A DNA stretch of 64,000 bases, from assembly GCA_025267735.1 (NCBI GenBank), contig CM046304.1:14756001-14820000 (forward strand), written 5' to 3'. A program made the translations under genes and the position numbers. Below, piece by piece: positions 46,173-59,100 of this stretch (its first letter is position 1; every line of letters starts with the position of its first letter). Under the pieces are notes generated by a model, which had not been told where the DNA came from, did not search any database, and saw only the letters and a program-made list of their open reading frames with translations. The stretch is from Mactra quadrangularis. Taxonomy: Eukaryota; Mollusca; Bivalvia; Venerida; Mactridae.

Positions 46173-47658
46173 TTGTTATTTCAAATAATGACCAGAAATA
46201 CGCTTAATAATTATTTCATAAGGGGAAATCTTTTGACAAAACTTATAAAATTTGGTTTCAGGGGTAAAATCTTGAATATAGTTCAGTCAATGTATGAAAA
46301 TATAAAATCTAGAGTTAAATATTGTAATCAATCAAGTGAAAATTATTATTGTTTTCTAGGTGTAAGACAAGGTGAATGTTTATCACCATTTTTATGATAT
46401 AGAAAAACATTTATATTGCAAAAGGTTTACCAGGTATTGATTTAGACATGTTTAAAGTATTTTTAATCCTTTATGCTGACGACATTGTTTTATTTGCTAA
46501 TAGTAGTATTGAACTGCAATCTTGTTTAGATAGTTTATTTGCTTATTGTCAGCGTTAGAAGTTAGTTGTTAATACGGCCAAGACAAAAATCATGATTTTT
46601 AGAGAGGTTGGGAGAAACCCAAATAACCTCCAGTTTTTATATAATGGTAAAAATATTGAAATTGTGAATAAATTTAACTATCTTGGTGTCGTTTTTTCTA
46701 CGGGTAGTTCATTTTCAAATGCACAAGATACACTTTCCGGACAGGCACTCAAGGCAATTTTTAAACTTAACAAGTGTCTTTTTAGATTTACTGATATCTC
46801 TATTAAACACAGACTTGATTTATTTGACAAATTGATATCTCCCATTTTAAATCATGCTAGCGAAGTTTGGGGGGTTCGTACATGGGAATAGTATTGAAAG
46901 AGTACATTTACAATTTTGTAAGAATATTTTGGGCGTTAAGCGGAGTAAGCAAAATGATTTTATATACGGAGAATTAGGTCGAGTCAATTTTAAATGTATG
47001 CGACATTATAATATAATTAAGTATTGGGTTAAACTCTTACATACTAATGAAAACAAATTTAATAAGAAAGTTTATCTAACCCTTAAATCAGATAGTGAAA
47101 AACACCCGACTAAGGTTAATTGGTGCACCTTATTGATCCAATAATTAGGAAATTTAGGTTTTTATGAAGTCTGGCTTTTCAAGAAGTAGGACATGTTAAA
47201 TTATTTTAAAAAATGTTAAAATAAGACTTAATGATCTTTTTATTCAAGGATGGAATGGCAGAATACATGAGTCCAGTAGGGCCTCATTTTATAAACATAT
47301 TGCTAATTTTAGTTTTCAATAATATTTAAATACTTGTCATATTACTAAATTTAGGTACTTTTTAACAATATTACGTGTTTCTTCCCATAGATTATACATT
47401 GAAAGTGGAAGATGGGCAAGGCCAAATCCTACACCTTTGTCTGATAGAAAATGTAATATGTGTAATGTTGTAGAAGATGAATACCACTTTGTTTTAGAAT
47501 GTAGCTTATATAATAATCTTAGAAATATGTATATACAACGCTATTACAGAGTAAGACCTAGCATGTATAAATTAATAGAACATTTTAAATCTGAGAATCC
47601 AGTTACTATTAGAAAATTGAGTACTTATATTACAAAGCATTTGAATACAGGTTATTAA
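46173..47658 (+). pseudogene. LINE reverse transcriptase and 3' part, multiply frameshifted
   Basis: Segments in changing frames give KLIKFGFRGKILNIVQSMYE, then FLGVRQGECLSPFL (46360-46395), ILYADDIVLFAN (46466-46500, catalytic YADD intact), NTAKTKIMIF and NYLGVVFSTGSSF (46573-46710), LFDKLISPILNHASEVWG (about 46818-46871), and RKCNMC...DEYHFVLEC (47445-47490) near the stop at 47658. A TAG replaces a Trp codon at about 46556; at least three frameshifts follow. 5' sequence is missing. It is a relic of the same broad family as 43890-44900. Confidence 0.85.
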
Positions 47659-47689
47659 ATAATGATGAATAAACTTGTAAACTTGTTTA

Positions 47690-49140
47690 TCCTGGAAATT
47701 CAATATGTTGAATCATGCCTGCAATATGTCTAGCTACAGGTTTCTTAAAGTGCTGAATTCAAATATGAAGTAAAAAACTTAATTTAAGGTAGAATACCCA
47801 TAATACACAAATCAAGGAATAAGACTTTTGCTACTTTCTTTATAATCAGGATCACAACCTAGATTCACTGGCAAAATATTTTAAATTTTTACCGTCAAAT
47901 AAATTTTTTATAACATTTTTTTTGAAAATTGAGTTATAAGTAAGAATCACACTATAAATTTGAAGGGGTATATGTCTTTAAAATGTAAAATTGAATTAAA
48001 TAATCAAATTATTTTCATAAATTTTGTTTGATAAAATTCACAATACTTTAATGAATGCAAATACATCAACTTTAATAACTTTACCAAGTTAATAATAGGG
48101 AGACCCAACAGAAAATGTGACGATTTTCACCAGCTATAAAAACTACAAGTCCGTATCCTTATTTTTTGACTATGAAAACAGTTTCTGCACTCCTAGTTAT
48201 ACATTTAATAATTTACCTTAAACCATATGGCAATGAATAAAACAAAGAACAAAAACTTTTACCACAGATAACTAAACAAAATGCCATTTTAATACATCAA
48301 CCCCCTTTTTGAAAAAATGTCAAAACTCTAGTGACCATCATAATATGAAGTAAACACATCTTTACAGTATATATTTTACTTTTAAATGCCATTATTGACA
48401 ATTTAAAGATAAAATAATGGTATTTTACGGTCTAATTGCATTAATCATCAACAACTTATTGATTACGAATTTGTTCGGGGACGAATCTGTTAGGGGACGA
48501 ATCTTTTCGTTCATTATTTGAATTGGATTTTTAAACTTCCGGTTTAAACTTTTTTACACGAATTCTACCTATTTTCTCAAATAATTGAGAGAATTAATAT
48601 TCTTGTGAGGTAATACTATAAAAATAATAATAATATTTGAAAAAATGAGGCATTTACACAATAAAAAAGTTCATCCGATCTTTATCGATTGATAACGACA
48701 CCGACGAAAACCGCTTACGTAATTTGTCGACATGACCCGACATCGCCCGAAGTTTGACAGCAGCTATTATGGGAATTCTGCCTTAAAAAACCACTATGGG
48801 AAGAAATTCAAAATGGCTGCCAATTTAAACCCATTTTGAGCATATTAGGGTAATTATTTATCCTGGACATTCAATATGTTGAATCATACATGCAATATAT
48901 CCAGAAACAGGATTCTAAAGGTGATGTATTCAAAAAGGAAGTTAAAAACTTAATTCAAGGAACCAGTATGGCAAGAAATTCAAATGGCTACCAAATTTAA
49001 CCCAGTTTGTTTGACCATATTCGTGTTAATATTTATCTTAGGCATTCAATGTGTTGAATCATGCTAACATTATGTCAATTTATAAGTTTGTTGAGGTAAT
49101 ATGTTCACTTACGAAGTCATAACTAATTCAAACAACCCAA
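47690..49140 (+). repeat. Three direct modules with TTCAATATGTTGAATCATGC
   Basis: Modules at about 47690, 48858 and 49030 share ATTTATCCTGGACATTCAAT, GTTGAATCATGC and an AAGTNAAAAACTTAATT block. Related modules occur inverted at 50680-50815 and 51270-51375. Intervening sequence is non-coding. Confidence 0.65.
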
Positions 49141-50468
49141 TATGGACAAAAATTCAAAATTCAAATTCAAAATAACACATTTTTAATGTATACTGTAATC
49201 AATGCTATAGCAAAGATCCAGTTAAAATAAAGATACTATCGGATAGAGGGATTTTTGGTTCAAACCCACAAGAGTCAAAAACAATTTCCATGCACAAAAA
49301 ATAAACTTGCAATTGTTCAATTCATGCAGGGATGAATCATTTGCCAATTGGTGTCTTTAATTTATGTATATTTATTAGTCCAATAGTGTAATGTTAAATT
49401 ATACATCATCAGGCAACTCACATATATATAAATATAAATATACTAGTAGTCAAATGACCAGGGGAAATAACTGCAAATTTGGTAAAAATATGTAATCTTA
49501 AAGGTTTTGTGTCTAAGTTTGTGTAGAATTGTATCTGTAGAAAATGTACCAAATGTTTTCTGCTCATCCTCAGTTATGGAGAAAACATTCTATATCTGTT
49601 TGTATTTATAAGTTTATATCTTTATATATAAACTCTCATTAGTTACAAAAAAATTGAAATGTGAGCTAATAGGTTTCCTGTATGTTTTAGAATTCATGAG
49701 AGATTCAGATGTTTAATCAATTAACAAATTGCATTTTGCTTGGTTTTGGCTGTGATTGTATCAACAACCTCTAAAAAATTGCCTCTTTCAATAATTGTTT
49801 TCTTTACTTTTCTTTTACTCGGTTGTCACAATCTTGCATTTGTTTCAACCGTGCACAGTTGGCCAAATAATTGAGCACCATCATCTCAATCATTAATTTT
49901 TACGGCTAGTTAAAAGAAATGCAAGTGTGTACTCGTATAAACAAATTAATAGAGATATAACCAAAATTGCAAATCAGAATTAAAGGAAATGACACAATTG
50001 CTATTATGATATTTGAAAATTGGAGAATTCAATTCTTTATTATTATTTGGAGAAAGCAATTGTTGACCCATTTACTTTTTGTGAAGATTTTGATACATAC
50101 CTAAGCAAAACTTAATAAAAATAGAAACAAAGAAAGTTAATGAATCGCATCTAGAAATCTGATAAGCTATTAAGTCATTCTTTACCGAGAAATTGCTTTA
50201 TCATATTTTCAGAATTAAACAAGATAACACGTACGCACAGTCTTGTTAAAAAAGTTGCAATCTATATTGTAGCTTAGTTGCTTACATGATAGCATACAGC
50301 CATTACCCATGACGATCCTTTAGTAACTAATATCTATAAAATTTCCTGGGAATTTTAACTCTAATTTGCAACCTAAGTGCGAAGACTTTTTCTATGCAAA
50401 TATGCATCAATATCTTAATGACGCAAAGCAATTAAAGACACATTTTTCAATCACGACATCATATTATG
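49141..50468. other. No supported gene
   Basis: AT-rich non-coding sequence between the direct and inverted modules. Confidence 0.45.
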
Positions 50469-50546
50469 TGCCGCTAGTGAGGTTGGAACCAATGACCTCT
50501 CAGACCTTAACCTCTAATCGTACCTCTAGAGCTCTACCTCAGCTAT
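50469..50546 (-). mobile_element. tRNA-like SINE head, reverse strand
   Basis: The minus strand reads TAGCTGAGGTAGAGCTC (A-box-like) and about 40 bases on TTGGTTCCAACCTCACTAG (B-box-like). It resembles a decayed tRNA-derived head; the anticodon arm does not fold properly. Confidence 0.5.
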
Positions 50547-50679
50547 ATAATAAATAAATTATATTTACACACATGTAATCAAGTGTCATAACTTTGGTCT
50601 TCTTTTAAGATTTTATTAACAAAAGTTAATTCATAAATTGCGTACCATGTTTAAAGTGTGCCGTTTATAACTGAAATAT

Positions 50680-51375
50680 GATTTATTTTGGCGGCCATTT
50701 TGAATTTTCTGCCATATTTGCTTGTTTAATTTAGTTTTTGGGTTATATTTGAACTCAGCACCATAAAACACCTTTAAATTGATATATTGCAGGCATGATT
50801 CAACATATTCAATGCCCAGTAAATATCAATCTGATTAAAACCCTATCTAAAATTTTACCGTTCGCATACTCGCTAATTTTAGATCTGGCCTTTTCCAAAC
50901 GAAGGTCACGTTCAGGTGACCTTTTCTCATCATAATATTCATGACGAAATTGTTATGATACGTAACTTGTTAGCATTGTCTACGTCACGCAATTTGAAAT
51001 GAGCCACCCAATCGCAGACTGTGAATAATACCGCTGTTGAATTTGCATGCAAACCTTGGTCTAAAATAGAAATTACGAAATCAAAATATGATTAATAGTG
51101 TTTTCGTCTAGATGAAAGCTACACATTGATTGGTCGACACAAAGTTCATCTCGACGTGACCTTGCATTGACTAATTAGAGATCCAGTACGACAACGCGAG
51201 TAGAACAGGATCTCTGTTTACGGAGATTGAGTAAATATAATACCCAAATATGTCCAAAATTTGGGTCATTTTGGCAGCCATTTTGAAAATTCCGCCATAT
51301 TAAGTTGTTTTATTTAGATTTTGACTTCATATTTGAACTCAGCATCCTATCAAACCTATTCTATGAGATATTGAA
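50680..51375 (-). repeat. Inverted modules of the 47.7-49.1 kb family, split by another repeat
   Basis: GCATGATTCAACATATTCAA (about 50792) is the reverse complement of the 47.7 kb module core. GCCATTTTGAA and TTGAACTCAGCA follow at 50690-50760 and again at 51280-51345. Between them lies the interspersed repeat shared with 20675-20840. Confidence 0.6.
50865..51230. repeat. Interspersed repeat shared with 20675-20840
   Basis: Same block order as the 20.7 kb copy, with about 240 extra bases (about 50975-51200) before ATCTCTGTTTACGGAGATTG. The extra segment may be the fuller form of the element or an insertion. Confidence 0.75.
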
Positions 51376-54300
51376 AGCCTATTAACATTGATTTATAACA
51401 GCTGGATATAAAAATATGTTATTTTTGTGCAAAATGGGCGTGTCCTACTTTCAAGGGGGGGGTTAATGGGGTCACACAAATGTTTTTGTTGTTTTAAAAT
51501 TCTATTATCATATTGATGGCACCATATTTTAAGCAGGGTCTCACATGACTATCTTTAAGAAATGAAATTAACAACCCCCCCCCCTCTAATAGTAGTATTG
51601 TTATAAATCATATGTAACATATTTGAAGACTGTAATGATTAATTTTGTTTTACATTTGTAAAAATATGTTGTTTTTTTGTGAAATATTAGATTTCGAAGC
51701 ACAACTGTAGAAGTAAAAATTTCATTAAATCTCAAATTTCACAAACCCTACATATTTTTTAAGTTATGTTTCGAATTTTTTTTTTAATTCTTATCATATC
51801 TGTTTACAAACAACCTTCTAGGATTAGATGATATTTACATATTTCTAAAATTGATTATTGATTATTTCTATTTTTACTATACACGTATGTTTAAGAGTAT
51901 GCATCCTGTTAGTCATGCTTCTTGATTCACGCTTTCCGTTTCATCTCCGCTGGGTTAACAATGAATCATTATTGAAACACAGGAGTATTAGTAATAGATG
52001 TTATGAAGAGATACAGAGATTTTACTAGATTTGTATTATAGTGATTCATTTACTTCCTTTAGATCCCCCATCCCCCAAATCTGAAATGCCTTATACGAAC
52101 CAGCTTATTTTCAGAAAATTTATTTTTATAAAAACTGGGATCCCAGTCGTCCATTTGAATATAAGTTCAAGTACTTTGTATTGAGGTCTTGAATTACATT
52201 TTTACGGGTTCATAAAAGTTAAATAGCATGTTTTGTAAAAGCTAATGCGCAAAATGTTATGGTGCGTTGCCAATAATAAAACATGGATTGTGTGTATATT
52301 ATACATGTATTTACGCGAATATTGACATTCTTGAAAAGTATTCAAATTTAATTTCCGTTTGAAAAAAATCGTTCTGGTTTTTTTTCTTTTAAAATTTTCA
52401 TATATTGATTCCTTTTTAAACTATGTTGTATGATTTTGTTCGTTCATCAACTGAATATAAAATTAAACGAATTAAATAAAACCAGGAAGACATGTTTAGT
52501 CAGTTAAACAGTGACAATAAATAGGATGATCATATTTCATTGTTTAGGAAATCATAACAGAAAAGAAAAAACATAACAAAGTGGAAATAGCAAATGCTAA
52601 ATTTGAAGGAGTATAATAACTGTTATTGGAAAAGAATTTAACAATATGATTTTTCAAAGACATACATATACATACAGAGTAGACTTCTGAACTTGTAAGT
52701 GACTTTATCATAATTATCATTTATAAACTAATTTGTAAAACGAACTTATATAAGCTATAGTTTATAGTTTTTGTCACAGCTTGTGAACACTTCCAAATCT
52801 CGCGGCTCGAAGAAATCTTATTTGCATTTTCAGTACTAACGTAATGAATGCATTTTACACTCGTGTATTGAACCATTAGAACGATCTTAACATCTCTGAA
52901 AGTTCAATCAGACCAAATCCGGGCTAGTTCAAGCTTCATTGGAATTAGTGAACGCAAGCAGAGTCACACGGAGCTGTTTCGAAGTAAGCTGAAGAGGGTG
53001 TTTATGTTGATGTTTTAGCCATTTTAATAATGGTTCGATTCTAGCCAACGTTAGAAGCGAAATAAACTTTTGTACCTTTATAACCTGGTAAAGCAATTGT
53101 GGCTATTGATACAAATATAACTGCACTCTGATACTTCCGACTCAAGCCAAAATGGCTCGTAAAGTTTAGATTGCAAATATAAATGAACACGCAAACTTAA
53201 TCCTAGTTTGTCAATTCAATAAGGTAAATGGCCGGTATTGGCCAATGACTTTTAATCAATATATCCTCTGGCTGATTAAGGGGACCTGAGCTCGAACCAT
53301 GCAGGCAAACCTGATTTTTATCCGACTATAAGCGATAAGAATAAACAGGGACTCTATATAACAAGGATAAGTAACGAAGTGCTTTTTGTAATTTTCACGG
53401 TCGTCACTGTCTATAACTGGTTGAAGAAGGCTGTACAAACTATTCAAGAGTTTAAAAACTTTATTTATGTTTTTGTACATGTCTTTTATGCAACTTATGA
53501 ATGTTTCTGAAGTTTTTGACAAACAAATGTTTGAATTATGACCGAAAATATTACTTTAGGTGATTTAAAATGGGGCTAAAATAGCAGATCGGCGGGAAAA
53601 TGCATTATTTTGTAAAACAGTCAGTGAGCGTAATTTACCACAAAATCATCCAGAAACACTTTTTTCCTAACATATTTGTCAATTTGAATATTTCTGGTAC
53701 AAAAATGTCTTGTGAATATCTTTATATTAACTTTATTTTACTTGTTTTCCGTATTGGCCGAAATAATAGTGACGGCAGAGAAATTTGATGAAAATCTATT
53801 ACATTTTCTTTTTGTTACAAATCCCTGTTATATGAAATCCCTGGTATTAACGAACTTCGAAATAAAGCGGACAAAAATGACTGTTAATTCAAATTTTAAC
53901 TGCAGTAATTGCGCAGTTACAAAATGTTTTTCATTTATCATTGTTGACGTAAGCTCATATGAGAAGCCAATTGATAATAGTCGATATGTTTATTTGGGTC
54001 AGATAAAACGACAACTGTGACTGTATGATGATTACATTCTTGATAACCTTGAAGTATATAAAATCGTAAATGTTTCAATGATTATGTAATTTATGTCATG
54101 CCATATTTGTGCAAATAGATTTGATTAGTGAATAATAAATTTTGAGGTGGAATTAACCAAGTTATGTGATTTACATACAGATTGGACACCTGGTTTTGTA
54201 AGTGACGAACTCTGTATTAACTAAATTGTTAATAACTTTCTCAACTTTAAATTAAAAAATGCACATACATATGATGGCATATCTCATACACCAGATAACT

Positions 54301-54408
54301 ACACAATTATCGGATTAATTAAGTAGTTAACTAGAAATGATACATTTGGTTGGTGAAAAATATTACAATAATGCCAGTTGTATGGCACTAACTTGTCTAT
54401 GTATATAA
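51376..54408. other. No supported gene
   Basis: AT-rich. Poly-G at about 51457 and poly-C at about 51574 face each other as possible decayed element ends. Frames of 88 codons on the minus strand (53522-53256) and 102 codons on the + strand (53712-54020) match no family I recognise. Confidence 0.45.
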
Positions 54409-54563
54409 TATTGTACGATTATATTGAACTGTCCGATTGCATTAATTAAAACGTCACATATCACGGAATATTTAATGCTCGGATTGATTTCGGTCGTTCA
54501 CGTGGAATGAATCGTAAGCTCAAAACAGTGATGTATTACATCTTACTATCCATTAGTATCGAA

Positions 54564-54634
54564 GTTTGTGTGACCGAGTGGTAAGGCCGTCGGTCTGCAA
54601 ACCTTTTTTTCGTGGGTTCGAATCCCGATAGAAA
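54564..54634 (+). tRNA. tRNA-like sequence, probably a pseudogene or SINE head
   Basis: GTTTGTG at the 5' end can pair 6 of 7 with TAGAAAC at the 3' end. TGACCGAGTGGTAAGGC is a Ser/Leu-type D arm (A-box) and GGGTTCGAATCCC (54614-54626) is a perfect T arm (B-box). The anticodon arm around CTGCAAA pairs badly, so a functional tRNA is unlikely. A GCA anticodon is only a positional guess. Confidence 0.45.
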
Positions 54635-55040
54635 CATATTTTTATCTCTTATTTTCGTAATATATTCATTCAGTATAATTAATGCATCATAAAAATTATG
54701 ATTCTCTTTGTTAGTTTTACCGCTAAATTCGACACTATAAAAGAGAACGTCCAGTAGCGCAAACGACTCTGTTAGTGGAACAGAAATATATATGATATTG
54801 TTTGTTTTGTTGTGTTTTATTTACATTTCAAAAAATGATGCTGAATAAAATAAAACAAAAATATTCAGAAAATAAAGATGCTAACAATACAAAGACTAAA
54901 AATGGCATCTTTATAGTTCGAACTCGTACCCCTTCCAAAAATTGATGTTCTAAAGCACTTCACTTTAAATGTACGACTATTCAGTCAGACGAAATATCGT
55001 CACTAATTTAACATACGCATTGTATTTTCTATTTCAAAAG

Positions 55041-55055
55041 TCTATATATAGAACG
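55041..55055 (+). promoter_or_regulatory. Candidate TATA box of IAP gene 2
   Basis: TCTATATATAGAACG lies about 160 bp before the ATG, inside the TIR segment. In AT-rich DNA such a match is weak evidence. Confidence 0.2.
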
Positions 55056-55211
55056 CGGAAAATAATATATACAGTGTGCAATAACCGTGTAATTATGCAA
55101 TTGGACAGTTCAATATAATCGTACAATAATACTTTCATAATATTTTATAAATATTTGTGGTCTACTTTTCAACTTTATCAGTTGAAGACAAAGTGCTTTT
55201 AACTTTTAATC

Positions 55212-56175
55212 ATGGCAAGTATGGCTTACGTGAACCTTACAAAGAAGACTGCAAATAAAAATGAAAGACCAAATAAAGGACGAAGAGGAATAACTGGACT
55301 CGGTGTTGTTAGAGAAATCAAATGTTTACTGTTTGAACAAATTATATTGATGCATAGATTTCAAGACTTTGATACATTATATCTTTATACTGAAAGTCAT
55401 GTTTATTTGTATCAGCAACCATTTCCAGAGGTCACCTATGAGGTGGCCACGCATCGACAGTATGAGTGGCAATACCTGAATGAGATAAGCGACACAGTGG
55501 TAGAAACATGTTCAAAGTTTATACTATATCCCATGAACGGACGCATACTTATGCTTCCGAAAGATGCGGATCATTATAAAACGTTTGAAAAGATTGAGAA
55601 TGTACTGAACCAGCCTATAGTCATGTTTAGATTCATTGACATGAAATGTTTTACTGAGCTACCTTCCGACTTTGCAATGGCCCCAAAATCAGAAATTCAA
55701 TGGTTTGACGATATTATTCCATTGGGACAATCATTAGATAGCAGGAAAAGCACAATTAAGAAGGTCAATACAAACCTACCAATTGTTACAATAAAGATAA
55801 GTGAGAATAATCTTGAAATAGAAATCTGTGATGATAAAGCTGAAATAGAGATATCTAATGGAGTATCATTTGAAGCATTTCCAGGCTTCATAGTCGAAGA
55901 ATCTGAGGATCAGGCTGGTAACTCACGATCAGAATTTGTATCTTCTCACACTGGTTCAAAAAAGTGGGTATTTCCCAACACAAACACAGCTAGGTTTCAT
56001 TTAGAACCACAGATAGTGAAAGGAAGTTTGTTTTCCATAGTAACCAAAAGTTCCCATCAACCAGCTAGGTATGCAGAGTATATTCATGAAAGGGCTAGAT
56101 TTCATACATTTACCACTTGGACCTCAACAAGTATTTCTGCTGAGAGGTTGTGTAAAGCTGGATTCTTTTATACAA
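55212..56175 (+). CDS. IAP gene 2 exon 1: unknown N-terminal region and first half of BIR1
   Basis: About 321 codons. A basic start (TKKTANKNERPNKGRRG) is followed by an aromatic-rich region, including ILYPMNGRILMLPKDADHY, that weakly recalls CLFKADTCFIIPADDALRHE at the same position of gene 1. An acidic repeat follows (LEIEICDDKAEIEISN). The last 33 residues begin YIHERARFHTFTTW and end CKAGFFYT, the BIR1 N-half. Donor ACAA|GTAAGT is a normal GT site, unlike the GC site of gene 1. Confidence 0.88.
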
Positions 56176-59100
56176 GTAAGTTGGTTTTACTTTTTTCAGT
56201 GTGACTTAAATTCAGATTTATTAGTCCTTTATCTTTTGAACGTCGGCAAGATATAGAGAATATTCGACTTCGGTGTAAGATCGATTTTTATTTCACCGAG
56301 TGGGCTCGGAACATCTCTTTTGCATATTTCTGAAATATTTCAAGACAAATCACCCAATAATACACCAATTGTAACGTCACAAAGCGTCATTTAAAATGCT
56401 TTTTCTATCCGAAGTCTCAGCCAAAATATGTTTATTCTCTTTCTGCAGAAGTTATGAACGTTTAACTTGACAATTTTGAATGTAAACCGACTTCCAAACT
56501 TTCGAAGCTAACCGTGTGGCATTTTTCTATATTTTTTTCCAGAACAGGGAGATTTGGTTCGCTGTTTTCAATGTGGTATTGGTTTTAAAGATTTTAACCG
56601 AGGAGACGATCCTGTAGTGGAACATGTACGGTACGCAGGAAAATGTCCATTTCTGTATGAACTTCTGGGAGAACAGCACCTTAATCGAATTAAGGTAATT
56701 TTATATAGAGAGTAAAGACAATGGTCTAATATTGATTGCCATATTTTGTTGTTGTGTTTGACGCCGTAGCAACACAATGTATAGGTCACATTACCGCGAT
56801 CAGCCAACCTCCTCAACGTTTCTGGAACAGCTAAATGAACAAACCACCGAATATAATGCTATTTGAACTCAACGATTGTTTATGTACGTATAAGACAGAC
56901 AAGGCTTTCTAGATGAATTTTAGATTTAGCTGTTGACTAGCTACATAGAGCATCTCAGTATCTCATCATCTATACAAGAATGTACCAACCCCTGACACAT
57001 GTTTGTGAAATAACCAATACGATTATGATACATTAATGAAAATGTATGTAAAAATATCAATAAAAAAGCAAGAAGGCCAGGCGTGATAATGTAATAAAAT
57101 GACAGAAGTTTTGTCTTTACATTAACCTATACATGTACGATTTTATCATTTAAGGAATACTTGCAAGCTTCAGACCCAGAATATTTCAGAACGTCACAAT
57201 TATCAGGTAAAAATATTAAAATATCTCCAAAAATCAATTGTGTGTACTATTAACAGCATTACTGTAAACAAACTGTTTCTTGTGATCATATTTTCTGTTT
57301 TTACTTACTTGTCTGCACTGAATGACATCTTGTTTCATTGTTTTTGTTGGTTTTAACGCCGTAGCAACGCATTCAATATGTCCTATCACGACAGTAAGCC
57401 AACCTACTCATCGTTACTGCAAAGGCTAAATCTCTGGCTTTAGCTGTTAACCAGTTACTAGGCACATACTTCTAACAGTGACCGACAACTGCCCTACATG
57501 CATTGAGTTTTGATTGATAAGCGCAATCGAATATATAGACTGAATAGATTAGTTCGTAATATAAATGGACTTCGGTTTATTTTGACACAAACACCATCCG
57601 AAAAGAACGGGGAGCTAGTCTAGTGCTAGAAGGTTGCGACATAGCGATGTATAAGTACCTTGAATAACTAAGTACTTAGAATGATGAAATAGCATACAAC
57701 ATAGCATCTTTTACTTGACATTCTTTTATTTCAGCAAACAAGAATACTTCCACTGTCAGTTCTGCTATAAAATACCCACAATACCAACCACTAGAAGCAA
57801 GAATTTCATCCTACTATAATAATTGGCCGCGAGATAAACCACAAACCCCGAACAAAATGGCGGAAGCTGGTCTATTTTATTCTGGTATACTTTACAATTA
57901 TTCATCAATATAATGATGTCGCCAAAAAAGAAAGCACTACAATAATACGAGAGGTGTTCAACTTATATTTGAACACTTTTTGATGGGATAAAAATCAGTT
58001 TCTGACAATGAATATCCACATCGTACTTGAATATGTTACAAGTGGATTGTCTATAATCGACTGACAAATTACCATTAAAAATTGAAACAACATAAGGCTG
58101 TTATTAAACATTAATGAAGGGACCGTAGTTTTGACATTTTGAACATAGCGAAATCTAAACTAAACGATCACTCTAGAAATTGTTATTCATCTTTATCCCA
58201 TGAGAGTTTACAAAATATTTTCTTTCACAATTTGTTCATGTATATTTCTACTTCTTCGTGTTCTTTGCAGTTCGAAATGTGCGTAAAATTGCATTTTATT
58301 TGTCTGACAACAACATTATCTAAATGAACGTTGAGCTGGATCAAGTACATGATAAATAACATTATTTATAAATGTTTCTGCAACTACTAATTCATTTGAT
58401 ATATGTATATGTTTAGTTTATATGATAAAAACACACATTCCAAAAGTTTTGAATGAGGCTTTTATATTTATGTAATGTGACGTCATATCAAGCAATGAAA
58501 GCTAAAGTGAATACTTCTAAACATGGTCATATCCAAGTAACTACAACTAATAAGCAAATCATGTCTATGAAATTGGTGTATGACTATGTTATTTAGCAAC
58601 TTCAAAAATAAAAAGTGAAAATATAGTGTTTTATACGTTACTAAATTTGACCAAAATGTGACGACTTTCTCTTACTTGTCTTTGAATTACCCTATAAAGG
58701 AGCACTTTTTGACCCCTTAAAACATCATTGAATATTGCATTCCTTTCAATTTACACACTTTAGACATTAGGTTTTAATAAGGATATGTTTAATTTAATAA
58801 TTTCAAAATCTATTATGTAGAATCAATGAATGTATGATATATGCTCTCAAACACTGATTTCGGACTAAAGTCTAAAATGACAAAATGCCTTTTTTGTTTG
58901 TTAAAAGACGTAATTTTGTTATATCAAATTACACATGCGATTGGGATACAAAAAGGTAATTATAACATTTATAACACATCAAACAGGCCATATCTAAGAG
59001 CGAAAAATGTGGTAAGGGTGGTCAAGTAACATGCTATAAATATGTTTGATAAAATAAGTTTAAATAATTTTGTTTCATAGAACATGATTATTTACATATC

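Larger units (their letters stand above)
54409..55128. mobile_element. TIR-bounded 720-bp segment abutting IAP gene 2
   Basis: TATTGTACGATTATATTGAA at 54409 faces the inverted TTCAATATAATCGTACAATA ending at 55128; with GTCCRATTGCATNAATTA the arms run about 38 bp with few mismatches. The segment includes a tRNA-like sequence and a TATA-like box. Its right end is 84 bp before the start codon of IAP gene 2, so it may supply promoter sequence. No clear target-site duplication. Confidence 0.7.

Noticed and set aside
51450..51600. Poly-G and poly-C tracts as ends of a hAT-like element
   Set aside because: Only homopolymers pair; no specific inverted sequence or target-site duplication was found.
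53712..54020. 102-codon + strand frame
   Set aside because: Not recognised, no neighbouring exons, overlaps another frame, AT-rich composition. It cannot be excluded as an orphan exon but evidence is absent.
54564..54634. Functional tRNA gene
   Set aside because: The anticodon stem does not pair, though D arm, T arm and acceptor stem look good; kept only as tRNA-like.
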